From: Omphalotus guepiniiformis
Taxonomy: Eukaryota; Basidiomycota; Agaricomycetes; Agaricales; Omphalotaceae
NCBI GenBank assembly: GCA_028554645.1
Contig: JAQOOI010000070.1
Span: 186,001-250,000 of the forward strand
DNA length: 64,000 bases
Direction: 5' to 3'
In this document: positions 23,697-39,723 of the stretch, piece after piece
How positions within the stretch are numbered: position 1 is the first letter of the stretch
How the letters are laid out: each line of letters begins with the position of its first letter
Position numbers and translations under genes: made by a program
The notes under the pieces: model-generated
The model's database searches: none
Seen by the model: the letters and a program-made list of their open reading frames with translations, nothing else
Told to the model about the DNA's origin: nothing

Positions 23697-23777
23697 TGCC
23701 GATCACCTGCCGTCCTGATTTCTCACGACACCTCTCGAGGGGTTGATATTTCGGCAATCTCCTATGGTCGCCCCCCG
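23697..23777 (-). repeat. Right terminal inverted repeat of the 4.8 kb transposon
   Basis: Complement of 18969-19049 with two mismatches; followed by the second ACTTAAAT at 23778-23785. Confidence 0.9.
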
Positions 23778-23785
23778 ACTTAAAT

Positions 23786-25588
23786 ACAGGACTTGGCAGG
23801 GGTCACAGATCATAGTCTCTATCAAAAGGCTGTGGTACTTCAAGTTATGTGCGTGCGTACGTAGAACCTGGACACGAAGTAAAAAACTGAGATTCAATTC
23901 TAACTTCTAAGAAAGGATTGTCCAGACGAACCTGGAATTTGCATGAGGCACGGACTTATTCTATATGCAGCTGCTTTTCAGTGCAAGCTTTCAATTAAGA
24001 GGTTGGCAGTTGCGGCCTACCGCGCAGCTTCACTCCGAATGCTAGGTTCTGAAACCAGACTTCAAGCCCTTCTTGTCTTTCGAGGTCTACGTACATACAT
24101 CCACAGCATCTCCCAACTTCCGAACAATATATGCGTATGTATAATGTACCCATATGCGTTCGCGGCTCGGGAGAATCTGCCTGGCAATTCGGATAAATAC
24201 AGCCCTTCAAGCTTCAAGTTCAGGATCACCCGGCTAACAATCATTTACATTGCATGTAGCTGCTGAGCGATGGTGGGATGGCGGAGAGTTATGATTGACT
24301 TGACGATGTATATTGTATTTCTGATCATAGCAAGGCTAGAGAAAAATAGCAACGAGCCAGAATAAGATGAATTCCGACTCTCGCAGGCTATCTGCAACCT
24401 TGCTACGATCCCGAGATACCTGAATGCAGGCATTCAAAAGTGTTCAATATATGTACCACGTATTCAATATTCAACAATGGAGTCATACAAAGGTGGGGTC
24501 AACTAGGGTCAACTGATCCGAGATGACCGTGCTACCTATGTATGTTTTCATGATCGACGCTGTTACACAAACACATAACCTGAAATGGCAACCGGATAAA
24601 GCTTCGACTTCGCGGTGATCTTCACCATGACCCCGGCCGGGGAAAATACTCACCTCACCATGGCCATGAGTTATTTGCCTTCACGCGTCGCGGCCCGTAC
24701 GGGGTGAAGCAGTCCTATATACAGTCTCATAGTACGGTAGCATACGGTCCACGTCACTTTTGATGACATCTGAGAAGAATCGTTCCGGTACGTAGTCTGA
24801 ACTCGACTCTTTTCCCCGACCGCGCCAGGAGGACATTTCTTTCGTTAAAGCGGCACCCACGCTATAACTTATACTGGCACGTTTTCTTGCTTTCCCCTAG
24901 CAGTTAAAACTTTACTTCTACTTAGTGAGAGTCCGCTACTTCCAATATACCGATCACAAGCGGCTCCAGTAAGTAGAGTGAAATTTTCTGTATCAACTCG
25001 TGCCAGGAATCAGTCACTACATATATGTATTGATTCTCACCTCTAGATACACATTGACAGATCCCTTGCGCATGCACTGGTGCAGTACAATGGTAATTAC
25101 CGGGTGCATATAGGAGTAGGTACATATCGGACTTGACTTCAACTCCGACATATCCTGAGCAGGACGAATTGTGAAATTGATTCTGTCCGACTGAGGTTGA
25201 AAAACTTACCCTACACAGTGAAACCGAATAGTACTAATGTGGCAGCGTTGATTTGACGCGAACATTACGGGGCGGTCATACTTCTGTATAGTGACCTAAG
25301 GGGGCCTTATGTTAGGCCCATCATAGTCTCTCCTTCAGAGCCGCAGTATGAGCTACTTACCATGAGTGAGATTCGACTAGATGGAGTAAGTATTCATCGA
25401 CGAAAAAATGATTTCCTGACCACCGCTCGCTACCAAGGATTTCTCAGTAAGATAAGGCTGTGAATTTAGTCATCAACTTGATATAACGGTAACGCTTCCG
25501 GAAAGCGCCAGTGATTAGAGTCAATTTAGAGAAACATACATTCTGCAGATCTAGCGCTGAAAACTACGCGCTGGAGTTACAGGGACGG
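23786..25588. other. Intergenic upstream of zinc-finger copy B
   Basis: No gene is supported. A block around 24180 (GCAATTCGGATAAATAC) matches one near 15505, so part of this may be duplicated promoter DNA of the zinc-finger pair. Near 24630 there are short GC-rich palindromes (CCCCGGCCGGGG, CCATGGCCATG). Confidence 0.5.
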
Positions 25589-25596
25589 TATATAAA
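25589..25596 (+). promoter_or_regulatory. TATA box of the second C2H2 gene
   Basis: TATATAAA about 94 bases before ATG 25690, the only clear TATA-like element in this intergenic region. Confidence 0.5.
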
Positions 25597-25689
25597 CCAG
25601 TGTGGTGAATTTGCAGATGAGTTTGACGACTCCATCGCATATTCGTCCGCAGCAGAGAGGCCCCATCCCTTGCTAGAACATACTGTATC

Positions 25690-26898
25690 ATGATTCTCTC
25701 TCTTTCTCTCGATCAACTTCAGTGCACATACCTTTGCTGTGAGTGTACTGCCAAAGGCCAACCACCTTCCTTCAGCTTCGAATCTCGCGGTTCAATCGCC
25801 ACTCGACGCGTCGCGAAAAAACTAGAATCAAAGGCCTTATCGGATATCTTCGTGAGGTTCGAACTGGACAATACAGGCCGGCTCAAGATATACGTGGATT
25901 GTTTAAACGCAGAGACTAGTACTTCTGAGTCCAAGTATCCGGACAAGTCGAATGTCCGAGATAGCATTTTTTCGGCGGGTAAGTTGATGCGTTCATTTAA
26001 TAGCCTCTCCAAATGATTTGATGTATATCCACTTCCGCTACTTGGGGCCGCCTGCTCTCCATCAAGAACCGTCACGAATGTTCCATCATTGTCGGATTTT
26101 CAGCACCGGGATTCAACCCAGCTTCCGAATGGACCGCGTTCATCAGATATATCCGGTTTGAACGTGAATACCGACGGCTTCTCTGCCAAAGCCCTTGGAC
26201 AGATAGCAAACACCATACCAGAAGTCTCCAGTCAAATCGGCAGCGAACATCGCACATTTGATATGTTTGGCCAGGAATTTACCGACTCTTCCGAACCCCG
26301 ATACCAAAGCACCGCCCTCAGTGATGTTTCCAATGGCCCATTCGACTGTCTTGACCTAGACGCGAGTTTAGATGCGCTTCTACCATTCCTCGGTTAGTCT
26401 CAAAATTTCTTGTAGTTTTCGGACAAGTACCCCTACTTACTTTGCGCGTCAGAACCATCGTCGCAATATCCGAGATCGAATGGGATGTTCCAGGAAGACA
26501 ACTTAAGTCAACCTTTCCCCCCTTTAACCCCAAGTCCATCCATCTCCTCCTCCCAAGGGTACACAAGCTCTTCTTCATCTACCGCATCACCATCAGCCTA
26601 CAATCCAAACGTATTCAAACGGAGACGATTAAGACCTACAGGCGCAGGAGGGCACAGAATATCTCCGCCGAAACGAAGAAACATACCACTTGCCGCCAAC
26701 GAAGATAAAAGATTCCCATGTAGAGAATGCGAAGATACCTTCACCCGACGGCACGATCTCCTTAGACATGAACTGCGAAGACATGGAGTCGTACCTGAGT
26801 GGGCATGTGCAGACTGTGAGAAGGTGTTTTTGTCCGAAAGAGGGTTTGACAAACATTCTTGTGCGGCGCTGATGGATGCGGATGACAGTTTGACCTGA
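25690..26898 (+). CDS. C2H2 zinc-finger protein (copy B), second exon boundary unresolved
   Basis: This is a paralogue of the gene at 16306, in the same orientation. Exon 1 is 25690..25978 and ends in phase 1 at a GTAAGT donor. The second exon ends at 26392 and the third is 26453..26898; these two and their phases match copy A. The start of exon 2 cannot be placed: no AG acceptor between 25990 and 26110 joins exon 1 to the conserved frame (PSLSDFQHRDSTQ). The copy may therefore carry an indel or use an unusual splice. The C-terminal finger CRECEDTFTRRHDLLRHELRRH and the partial second finger (CADCEKVF ... H-S-C) are intact. The acidic segment DCLDLDASLDALLPFLG is conserved with copy A. It is a likely nuclear DNA-binding protein if functional. 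Confidence 0.6.
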
Positions 26899-28869
26899 GG
26901 CAGTGAGGTAATAGATCGTTTTGTATGAGAAGTGTTTGTGGAAGTACTGAACATGGTCATTTGTTTACAGGCTTGAGGAATACTACACTGAGACGGATCC
27001 TTTGGAGCGTGTTAATGAAAGAGTAAGGCGTGGCTAGCTTGGATCGCCGCCAGTCGCGCCTCAAGCCTGCGGCAGCATGCGCGAGAAAGCAAACCTAGAT
27101 ATAACATAGAACATTGCTAGGGATGGAAACTATTGATCAGAGCCGCATTTATTGGGGGAACTACACCATACCTTAGATTACTGTTCCGTGACGGAGAAGT
27201 ACCATTTCATTCTTCGTGACATCACGATGTTCCAACCGCACAGGGAATATTGTACGATACATTTTGCTTGATAAATTGAGTAAGCTCTCCCTTGTCATAC
27301 CGAAGGACAAGTCGGGGGCTCACCAAAGCACAAACCCAAAGCATGTTTTCAAATTTGCTCGAATAGGATAGCTTAAAGAATGGCGATACGGTGGTTCTTA
27401 TTGAATGCAACCTTCCCAGTCTCCATTGGCATTAGCATAACCTCAGGCTACTGCCCTTCCATGTTCGACGCCAAGGGATCCGTAATACCCCATGAGTAGG
27501 AGTCATAAAGTTGCAATTCGACCAGCGTGAAGCACACCCATACGGCACATGGCTTGCTTCTCTGCCAATCATGCGAAGTCATGGAGAGGTTGGAGGTGTT
27601 TGCAAGGGGTAAGGTGTTCAGCTTCAGCGATTAAGCGAGCTAATGCGTATTTTTTGCCTTCAAATTGAACCACAATCGCATGTTTTGATACGTATCTTCC
27701 CATCGATGCAGAGCTACTAGACTCCTAGTTGTGCAAAATGAAGATTAAAAATTAAGTTCCGAGTCGACTTCGGTGTAAAAGATTTAGAGACTTACGGTGC
27801 CCGATAGTCATTCCATCAACATATCTGTTCTTCCCATTTGCACGAAGCATGAGCGCAAATGAGCAGGAAGCGACTCAAGTCACGGTGAATTTTACGTAAT
27901 GGCAAATCTTGACCGTGTGGGCGCTTATGTACTGGCCATACGCAAACGTTTAGCGCTGTTCAGTGAAACAGCACCGAGTTCGCCTCAATTTCGCCCTCAA
28001 CCGACAACTAACATGACGGTGACCAAAGTGCATCAAGTTGAAGTTCGTTGGAAGGGAACTGGACACGGCATCCTCTGAATCTTTACCTGACAATTACACG
28101 CCCTTGGGCCTTGAAGCGCTGAAGCTTGAAGACTCGTGCATCTGTTGGAACGTCTGAAGCTGAAGCGCCGCTGAAGCTTGAGGCCTGTGGTTGGACCCGA
28201 GTCGGAGTAGTGCGATAGCGAACGTTGGACAACGAATATCCGTGAGTGGGCCATTCATGAGTGTTGTGTTCCGGCACCGTGACGGCTTCTCAATTTCAAA
28301 CAGTTTTTTTAGTACATCCAGGCTCTATTCGATTTTCGAGTACAATTGCGCTTGCTTGCGTCGTCTCTTCGCTCAAGTTCACCGACTTCTACAGTACTAC
28401 ATACACGCAGCAGCAGAACTACTAAGTGAGCTTCCGAGAACGTCAGGCGTTAAAATCGCTTGCTGATCATGGTACATGGTTGGTTGGAATTGTATTCAGG
28501 GTGGTCTCGCTTTTCACGATTCGCAATTGCAGTCCGAGTTATCTACGTGGACCTGGGCGTCAAGAACACATTACACCGCTTTCTTCGTTGGGTTGCATCA
28601 ACTCCAGCCATCACAGAAAGTCGTCCATCGACCGAAGATTCTATTTTTTCTATTTTTTAAAAAAACTCTACACCCCTACTTCCATCGTTCATATCATGAT
28701 CATCTACCATCTACATACCCCGAAAAGGCATTCGCACAGCCAAGGCAGGGAGACGACCGCCATTGGCATTTACCAACTTTTCTTTATTCCTAGCTAACGG
28801 ATCATGTTCGCAGAATGACAACCCAACATTACCTGCCTGCGACGCGTAACAGTTAATAGTTAAATTGTC
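26899..28869. other. Gene-poor 2 kb stretch
   Basis: No gene is supported on either strand. Around 28110-28190 there are short iterations of a GCTGAAGC/TGAAGCTTGAAG type. The open frames near 28,426-28,800 lack family resemblance and consistent introns. Confidence 0.5.
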
Positions 28870-29006
28870 CTTGGGTCTTGTGTCTTTCTGCGATACACTA
28901 GACTATTTAAAGACTCGGGGGTGGGATTACGACGGGCGGGTTGTAGTATCTCCTCCAGACCACTAGGTCATGATGTGACATCTAGCACCATGGAGAATCC
29001 CTAGGA

Positions 29007-29014
29007 TATAAAAA
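29007..29014 (+). promoter_or_regulatory. TATA box of the FAD oxidase gene
   Basis: TATAAAAA lies 52 to 59 bases before ATG 29066. The corresponding upstream block of the decayed copy (about 32440-32680) has lost this exact element. Confidence 0.6.
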
Positions 29015-29065
29015 GGGTGTTTTGCGGAGGGCAAAATTCAGCGCCCTGTGGCAGTTCCTCCAGAT

Positions 29066-29180
29066 ATGATCAAGCGTGTTACAGTCGCTGTTGCCCTTCA
29101 AGTTCTCGTACAACAGGTCACTGCTCAATGCGTAAGAATCTTTCGTCAAAATGTCATACATCAATCTCATGTTCTCATTT

Positions 29181-29218
<38 letters not shown>

Positions 29219-30753
29219 TTTTTTTTTAGTGCTCCTCCCTTCCAACCGACATCGTCAGTTACCCCAACTCAACAACCTACACATCCGAAAACTCGGCGTA
29301 TTTCTCGACGTTTCAATCTGATCTTCAGCCAGCATGTAGGGTGACGCCCAAGAGCGCTTTTGATATTGCTACTATCCTCGATATAACACGGCAATTTAAT
29401 GGGGAATGTTATTTTGCTGTGGAATCAGGTGGTCATATGCAATGGAAAGGAGCGAGTAATGTTGCTGCTCCTGGATTTACTATAGATCTCAGCGCGTTGA
29501 ACGAGGTTACACTCTCCGAGGATGAGTTGGTGGTATCTGTCGGACCTGGTGGGAAGTCGGTTGGGGTGTATGAGGTTCTTGACTCGAAAAACCTCACGTC
29601 AGTTAGTGGTCGAGTGGGGACTGTCGGTCTCGGAGGGTTCATGGTCGGTGGTACGTCTAAAGATCTAACGAATGTGAATTTTGTTCTTACAGCAATCATT
29701 GTGTTCAGGAGGAGTGACATACGTATCATACGCCAACGGATGGGCTAGTGACAACGTGATCAACTACGAAGTTGTCCTTGCCAACAGCAGTATCGTCAAT
29801 GTCAATCAAACCAGTGCACCTGATTTATATCATGCGATTAAAGTTGGCAGTACAAACTTTGGGATTGTTACTCGATACGACCTTCCCACGTTTCCTGGTT
29901 CCACCCTCATTTCTTCAGCTCGGTCGTACGATTTGAGCGATCGTCAGGCTGTTTTGGATGATTTTGTGGAACGAGTACATAAAATCGCGGAAAACCCCCA
30001 AGGTGTAGCGGCACTTGCAATCGAAATCGAAAATGATACTGTTTCGTATAGTCAAGAGTATTGGGATCAGAGTTTATTACCTGCAGGCATTAAAGGAGGC
30101 GTAACGCCCACCTCTGACTCGACGGCGGTGGTCAATCTAACGACTTTATCAAAGGAATCTGTTGAACAGATTTTTTTTAATGATGGGTTTAGGCATCAGT
30201 GGCTTACGCTGACGTTTAAACCTGATGCTGGGTTTATGGGGAAGATGCATGATAAAGCGCTTGAACTTTTTGGGTTGATCACGGGGGATGTTGCTTGGAG
30301 TACTTCTTTTCAACCGATTCCGAGAAGTATGATTGCTGCTGCGGTGACTAGGAATGGTGGAAATCCTACTAATTTGAAGGAGAGTGATGGGGATCTTATC
30401 AGTACGTTTGTTTCCGTTTAATCTTACTTTACATACCAGGTGTACTACTCCTGTGTACTCATCCTCTTTTCTGTTCCTACCCAGTTCTAGCATTGTTGAC
30501 GACCTGGTCCGACACTTCTCTCGATTCGGCTGTGAGCAATGCTATTGACGAGCTTGAGTCGTATTCGGTGAATCTGGCACGAGAAGAAGGGATTTTGGTG
30601 CCTTTTCTTTATCTCAATTATGCTGATGGGAGGCAGGATGTACTTGTTTCGTCGTTGGAGGATGTTGATAAGATGAATGATGTAAGGAAGAAGTACGATC
30701 CGGATAACTTTTTTGGACGGTCTTGGCATGGGGGGTTTAACTTTCCGAGTTAA
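29066..30753 (+). CDS. Secreted berberine-bridge-type FAD-linked oxidase (intact copy)
   Basis: Exons 29066..29131, 29230..29650, 29709..30401 and 30485..30753 sum to 1449 nt (482 aa). The first exon is exactly a 22-residue signal peptide (MIKRVTVAVALQVLVQQVTA then QC). The FAD-binding PCMH domain follows: ESGGH carries the histidine expected to bind FAD covalently, and LGGFMVGGGVTY is the conserved glycine loop. The C-terminal BBE block ends RKKYDPDNFF, the usual last motif. Enzymes of this family oxidise sugars, alkaloids or other small molecules with O2; the substrate here cannot be told. The first intron is 98 nt and ends in a pure C37-T9 tract before AG. An in-frame GTG at 29048 is not a start. 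A decayed tandem copy lies 3.6 kb downstream. Confidence 0.88.
29182..29218 (+). repeat. 37-base poly-C run at an intron acceptor
   Basis: Thirty-seven consecutive C, then nine T, then AG at 29228-29229. The run forms the whole polypyrimidine tract of the first intron of the FAD oxidase. The duplicated gene has only a short interrupted C-rich tract there (CCGCCCCCGCCCCACCTTTAG). Confidence 0.9.
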
Positions 30754-31165
30754 TTTGTTCTTTTTTTTTTGACGCGAGGTTTTTTTATGAAGTTGTCTAT
30801 GAAGCACTCTCTTGGAATTGTTCATCTCTTAAGTCGTCGTGTTGTCCTCTTTTTTTTTCTTTCTTTTGGCCCACTGCTCGTGTATCTACGTGATTCTATG
30901 TAAATCAGATGTTGGTCCGCCTTCAGCGTTCAAATCGAGCAATACTAGTCAATGTCAATGTATTCTTTATGCTAACGTCGGGATCTTCACGCGCACGTCC
31001 CGAGCAGTTCGGTGATCTAGTACGGATAAGGTGGATGCGCACAGAGCTTGCCGATGGCGCTGAAGACGCGTTTGACGCCGCCGGACGGTTCCCGAAACGG
31101 CGTAAGTATTTGGCATTGTTGATATCCCGCTCGCTGTTGACCACCACCTTGACCATCTTCACGCT

Positions 31166-31721
31166 ATGGCGCGGACCCCCAACCCGTACGACGATGACAT
31201 CAGATTAATACACGGCTCGATCAAGCTAATCTTTCTTATAGGTTTCCTGTCACTCTACCCTACAACCGTGACGAACCGCCCCTTCCCTGTGGTGTTGTGC
31301 ATCCCGAATATGGCAAGAAGACGCCTGCGTATGGGCTCGGGTGGATCATCCCACCAGAGAAGGTCGTAGCTGGATCGGACGGTGCCACCGTTACGAGCCA
31401 CTTTAGAGACAAGTATGGTAGCCAAAAGCCGTTGGATCCTCCTGTTCCGTAAGTCTACTAGCGGATATTAAAAACTTATCCTCGCAACTAACTCACGCAT
31501 ATTGAAGATACGCTCTGGCGCCTCGCATACAATTTTCCTGCGGCGTGTATTTTGTTGAAGTGTTGTATACTGGGTACCCTATTTGGCAGGACGCCGAAAG
31601 GCCTAAAAAGTTCCCGGACAGTTTGCTCATCGAGGTCGCTAAGCAGGTTCTTCCAGCTTATGACGAAGAGATAGAGAAGAGTTTTATGTGGTATCGCCAG
31701 CCGCTGTCGTTGCCTGAATGA
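31166..31721 (+). CDS. Hypothetical protein, 146 aa
   Basis: Exons 31166..31185, 31242..31448 and 31508..31721 have GT-AG introns and close the frame at TGA (441 nt). The protein starts MARTPNPFPVTLPYNRDEPP and has aromatic/Pro-rich segments such as YGLGWIIPPEKV and YTGYPIWQDAERPKKFPD. It has no signal peptide, membrane span or domain that I recognise. It lies between the two FAD-oxidase copies in the same orientation. The first exon is only 20 nt; an upstream start in another exon is possible. A longer frame beginning 30909 overlaps the duplicated 3' flank of the oxidase and is less likely. Confidence 0.55.
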
Positions 31722-32440
31722 CCCTGATATTTCCCACTTGTCGACGTCTTCAAAGCTTCATCGACATCCTTTGTTGCTTTGGAATTGAATCCATAAAGCG
31801 TTTCCAACAATCGTCACTTTTTGAACTGTAGATGTGAATGTATAATAATGATATCAAGTAATACAACCTGAACCCGTTATGATACTCCTGCTGTCGAATG
31901 GGGTGCCACTTCTGGGACCACCTTGAGGGCCGAGGCTCGTTGCAGCTCTATATCGGCCTGTTCCTTTTCGTACGCTTGTAGGCCCTCAGTCAACCAATAA
32001 GTTATATCTGTATAGGAATGTATTAGGGCAAGTGTAGACTGCAGCATACCAGATCTAGAAGACAGAGGAGACAATACGATCGAGTCGATGGTGGTTCGGA
32101 GCGTGCGGAAGGGCGTGGAAGCTTTTGCCAAACAACCCCCCACAACTTATTCTCAAAACCATTACGTAGACTATAGTTTTTGGGAAGCGCGCGCTAGTCG
32201 AAGTCCTTCACTAAAGAGTTGCTGGACTCGTATCTAAATTTCAAGGTTGCGATCTGGCACGGTATACAGGGTCTCGCACTATGACATCACCTGTTTGATT
32301 CTCTCGAGATATACTCTGGCTTCAACTTCAAGAACACCTTTTCCCCGAAGCCTGAGTCGGGCTACATTCACGCCAACGGCCACTCAACAGTATCCCTATC
32401 ATCAATTACATTATCCTTCGAGTTTCTGGTCCTAGGTCTT
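31722..32440. other. Intergenic between the small gene and the oxidase pseudogene
   Basis: A minus-strand frame at 31877-32143 lacks an ATG and shows no family; it is left out. Nothing else is supported. Confidence 0.45.
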
Positions 32441-32678
32441 TCCGCGATACACTAAACTCTTTGGATATATCCCATTGAAAGTGACGGGGGTAGGGATCAC
32501 GACAAAGGCTCCAGAGTCCGGTATCTCCTCCTGACCAACATCTAGTAGGTCCTGATGGAACATCTTGGAACATCTAGTAGCGCTATAGAGAGCCACCAGG
32601 AGAATCGTATAAGAAGTGTTGCAAAAGCGAACCACAAGCACTTCTGCTGTACTGTTGTTCGAAAACAAGACATGATGC

Positions 32679-34477
32679 ATGATGATCAAGCGTATTATGA
32701 CAGTCGCTGCTGCTGCCCTTGGAGTTTTCGTACAACAGGTCACTGCTCAGAGTCAATGCGTAAGAAATTTCCGTCAAAATGACATTAAATCAATCTCATG
32801 TTCTAATCAATCCGCCCCCGCCCCACCTTTAGTGCTCCTCCCTCCCAAACGACATCGTCACTTATCCCACCTCACCAACCTACGTGTCGGAAAACTCAGC
32901 TTACTTCTCAACATTCCAAGCTTCTCTTCACCCCGCACGCCGCGTGACGCCCAAGTCCGCTTCCGATATCGCTACCATCCTCGATATCACCCGACAGTCT
33001 TCTTCGGATGGGGATGGGGAATGTTACTTTGCCGTGGAATCAGGTGGTCATGGAAAGGAGCGAGTAATGTTGGTGCTCCTGGATTTACTATCGATCTCAG
33101 TGCGTTGAATGAGGTTACCCTGTCTGGGTCTGGGTCTGGGTCTGGGGACGAGTTGGTGTTGTCGGTGTTATCTGTTGGACCTGGTGCGGAGTCGGTTGAT
33201 GTGTATGAGGTTCTTGATGAGAAGGGAAGAACCTTACGACGGTTTGTGCGAGAGTGGGGAGTGTCGGTCTCGGAGGGTTCATGGTCGGCGGTACGTCTAA
33301 ATATTCAACGAATGTGATTTTTTGTTCTTGATCATCTTGTTCAGGAGGAATCACATACACATAGCATACTCAACCGGCTGGACAAGCGACACAATATCTG
33401 CAACTACGAAATCGTCCTATCCAACAGCACCCATCATCATCATAAACATCAACCAATCCAGCGTCCCCGATTTATACCATACCATTCCATAAAATACGGG
33501 GAGGGTTATAATACTGAAATGTGTACTGCCGTGTTTCCCGGATCCACAATCATCTCTTCAGTCCGCTCACACAACCTGAGCGCTCGTCAAGCCGTCTCAC
33601 AAAAACGATTTCGTAGAACGGGTACATAAAATATCAGATAACCCTGGAGGGGTGACGGCATTTGCTGTTAACCTCGAAAACAACACTCTTTCGTACGACC
33701 AAGAGTATCAAGAGTATTGGGATGAGGATCTCCTCCCTGCCGGCATTCCGAGTCAAGAAGGCGACAACACGCCCACCTCTGCTTCAACCGCTGTAGCCAA
33801 TCTCAACACGCTATCCAAGAAATATGAGCAACTGGTTTTTTTGTTGATGGGTTGAGGCATCAGTGGTTTATGATGACGTTTAGGCCTGATGGTGGGGTTA
33901 TGGGGAAGATGCATGATAAAGCGTTGGAACTTTTTGGGTTGATTACTGGCACTGCGGGGCAGGAGGGGCAGGGGAAGGGGGACTCTCTTGTATGGAGTAC
34001 TTCGTTCCAACCGATTATGAAAAGTATGTATGTATGATGCTGCGTCTGTGGAAAGGAATGGTGGGAATCCTACTACATAGTTTGAAGAAGAGTGATGGGG
34101 ATCTTATCAGTACGTTTGCTTCCTTCAATCTTATATACCAGGTGTACTCATTCTGTTCTGTTCTCTGTTCCTATCCAGTTCTAGTATTATCAACATCCTG
34201 GTCCAACACATCTCTCGACTCGGCTATAAGCACCGCAATCAACGAGCTCGAGTCGTATTCGATGGATCTGGCACGAGAAGAAGGGATTTATGTGCCTTTC
34301 GTTTTTCTTAACTATGCTGATGGGAGGCAGGATGTACTCGGATCGTCGTTGGGGGATGTTAATGAGATGAATGCTGTGAGGGAGAAGTATGACCCGGATA
34401 ACTTTTTTTGGAAAGTTCTGGCGTGGGGGGTTCAATTTTCCGAGTTGGTTTTTGGACCCGAGGGATCTGTAAAGTAG
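32679..34477 (+). pseudogene. Decayed tandem copy of the FAD-linked oxidase
   Basis: This aligns along its length with the gene at 29066. It keeps the ATG, the signal peptide exon (32679..32759) and the first intron. The second exon begins at 32833 with the same CSSLP start. After ESGGH a 7-base deletion relative to the intact copy breaks the frame (near 33055). A short GGGTCT expansion follows (near 33125). More frame changes occur near 33230 and 33480, and a TAG stop follows GGITYT near 33362. The last blocks (DKALELFGLITG and the final KYDPDNFF) are still readable. It cannot make the enzyme. The flanks are duplicated as well, so the copy arose by DNA duplication rather than reverse transcription: introns are retained. 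Confidence 0.88.
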
Positions 34478-34759
34478 TACCCCTTTCAAGTTATGCATTT
34501 TTTAGGCCTACATGTCGACCTCTTTCTTTTCCTTACTGCTCGTACGTTGCTGGTGTATCTACGTATCTACGGAACAAATAGTGAATGTAATCAATACTTG
34601 GTCTGTGTGAAGCTAGTTCGCCTTCAGCATTTAAATCGAGCAATACCAATCAACGTCAATATATTCTTACACTATGGTTACACACAACATAAGTATAAAA
34701 TGATAGCAAAGAGTCCAAAACAATCGGAGCGTATATCTTCTACCCATCATATCTTCTAC

Positions 34760-39374
<4,615 letters not shown>

Positions 39375-39723
39375 CGTGTACGAGTTGGTACACGACCTCT
39401 ATTTAAGAAGATCCTGTAGCCAATGAGAGGAATGATTGAGAAACAAGGTATATACAAGTGAAAGAGTCTTCCGCGAGTGGTGGTTCAGGTCAAAGTTGAT
39501 TTGACGCGACGAATCACGTTTCGCGTGACCACCGCGCTTGAAATTCGAGTCTCAGTCTGTTCTCAACAACTCTCGAGCAATTTTATACGAAACCATTTAT
39601 ATCATTCTGTATTATACACTGCAAAATATAGGATGTTCAAGCAAGCAACCGTTACCCCCTCAGCACAGCACAAGCGGCAACAGTAACACTTTCTTCGTCC
39701 CACTCCCTTCGCAAAGAACCTCT

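Larger units (their letters stand above)
18969..23777 (+). mobile_element. 4.8 kb DNA transposon with 81 bp inverted repeats and an agaricomycete transposase-like gene
   Basis: The ends CGGGGGGCGACCATAGGAGA... and the complement at the right match over 81 bp with two mismatches (18969-19049 versus 23697-23777). They are bounded by a perfect 8 bp duplication. The interior carries one long damaged coding region on the plus strand (19239-23555). No second gene is seen. The 8 bp duplication fits the hAT, P, Mutator or Zisupton/KDZ-like groups; long inverted repeats disfavour a typical hAT. The protein belongs to a large, mostly unnamed agaricomycete family that I recognise by sequence pattern only. 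The element sits between the two zinc-finger paralogues and interrupts no recognisable gene. Confidence 0.85.
28870..34680 (+). repeat. Tandem segmental duplication containing the oxidase pair
   Basis: Block 1 is about 28870-30975 and block 2 about 32435-34680. Similarity starts upstream of the promoters (both contain CTTTC[T/C]GCGATACACTA) and runs past the 3' ends (both contain CGCCTTCAGC[G/A]TT[C/T]AAATCGAGCAATAC). The intervening 1.5 kb holds the 146-aa gene. Confidence 0.8.

Noticed and set aside
30909..31208. 99-codon frame starting 30909 as the first exon of the small gene at 31166
   Set aside because: It overlaps the duplicated 3' flank of the oxidase and its donor phase does not match the next exon; ATG 31166 closes the frame exactly.
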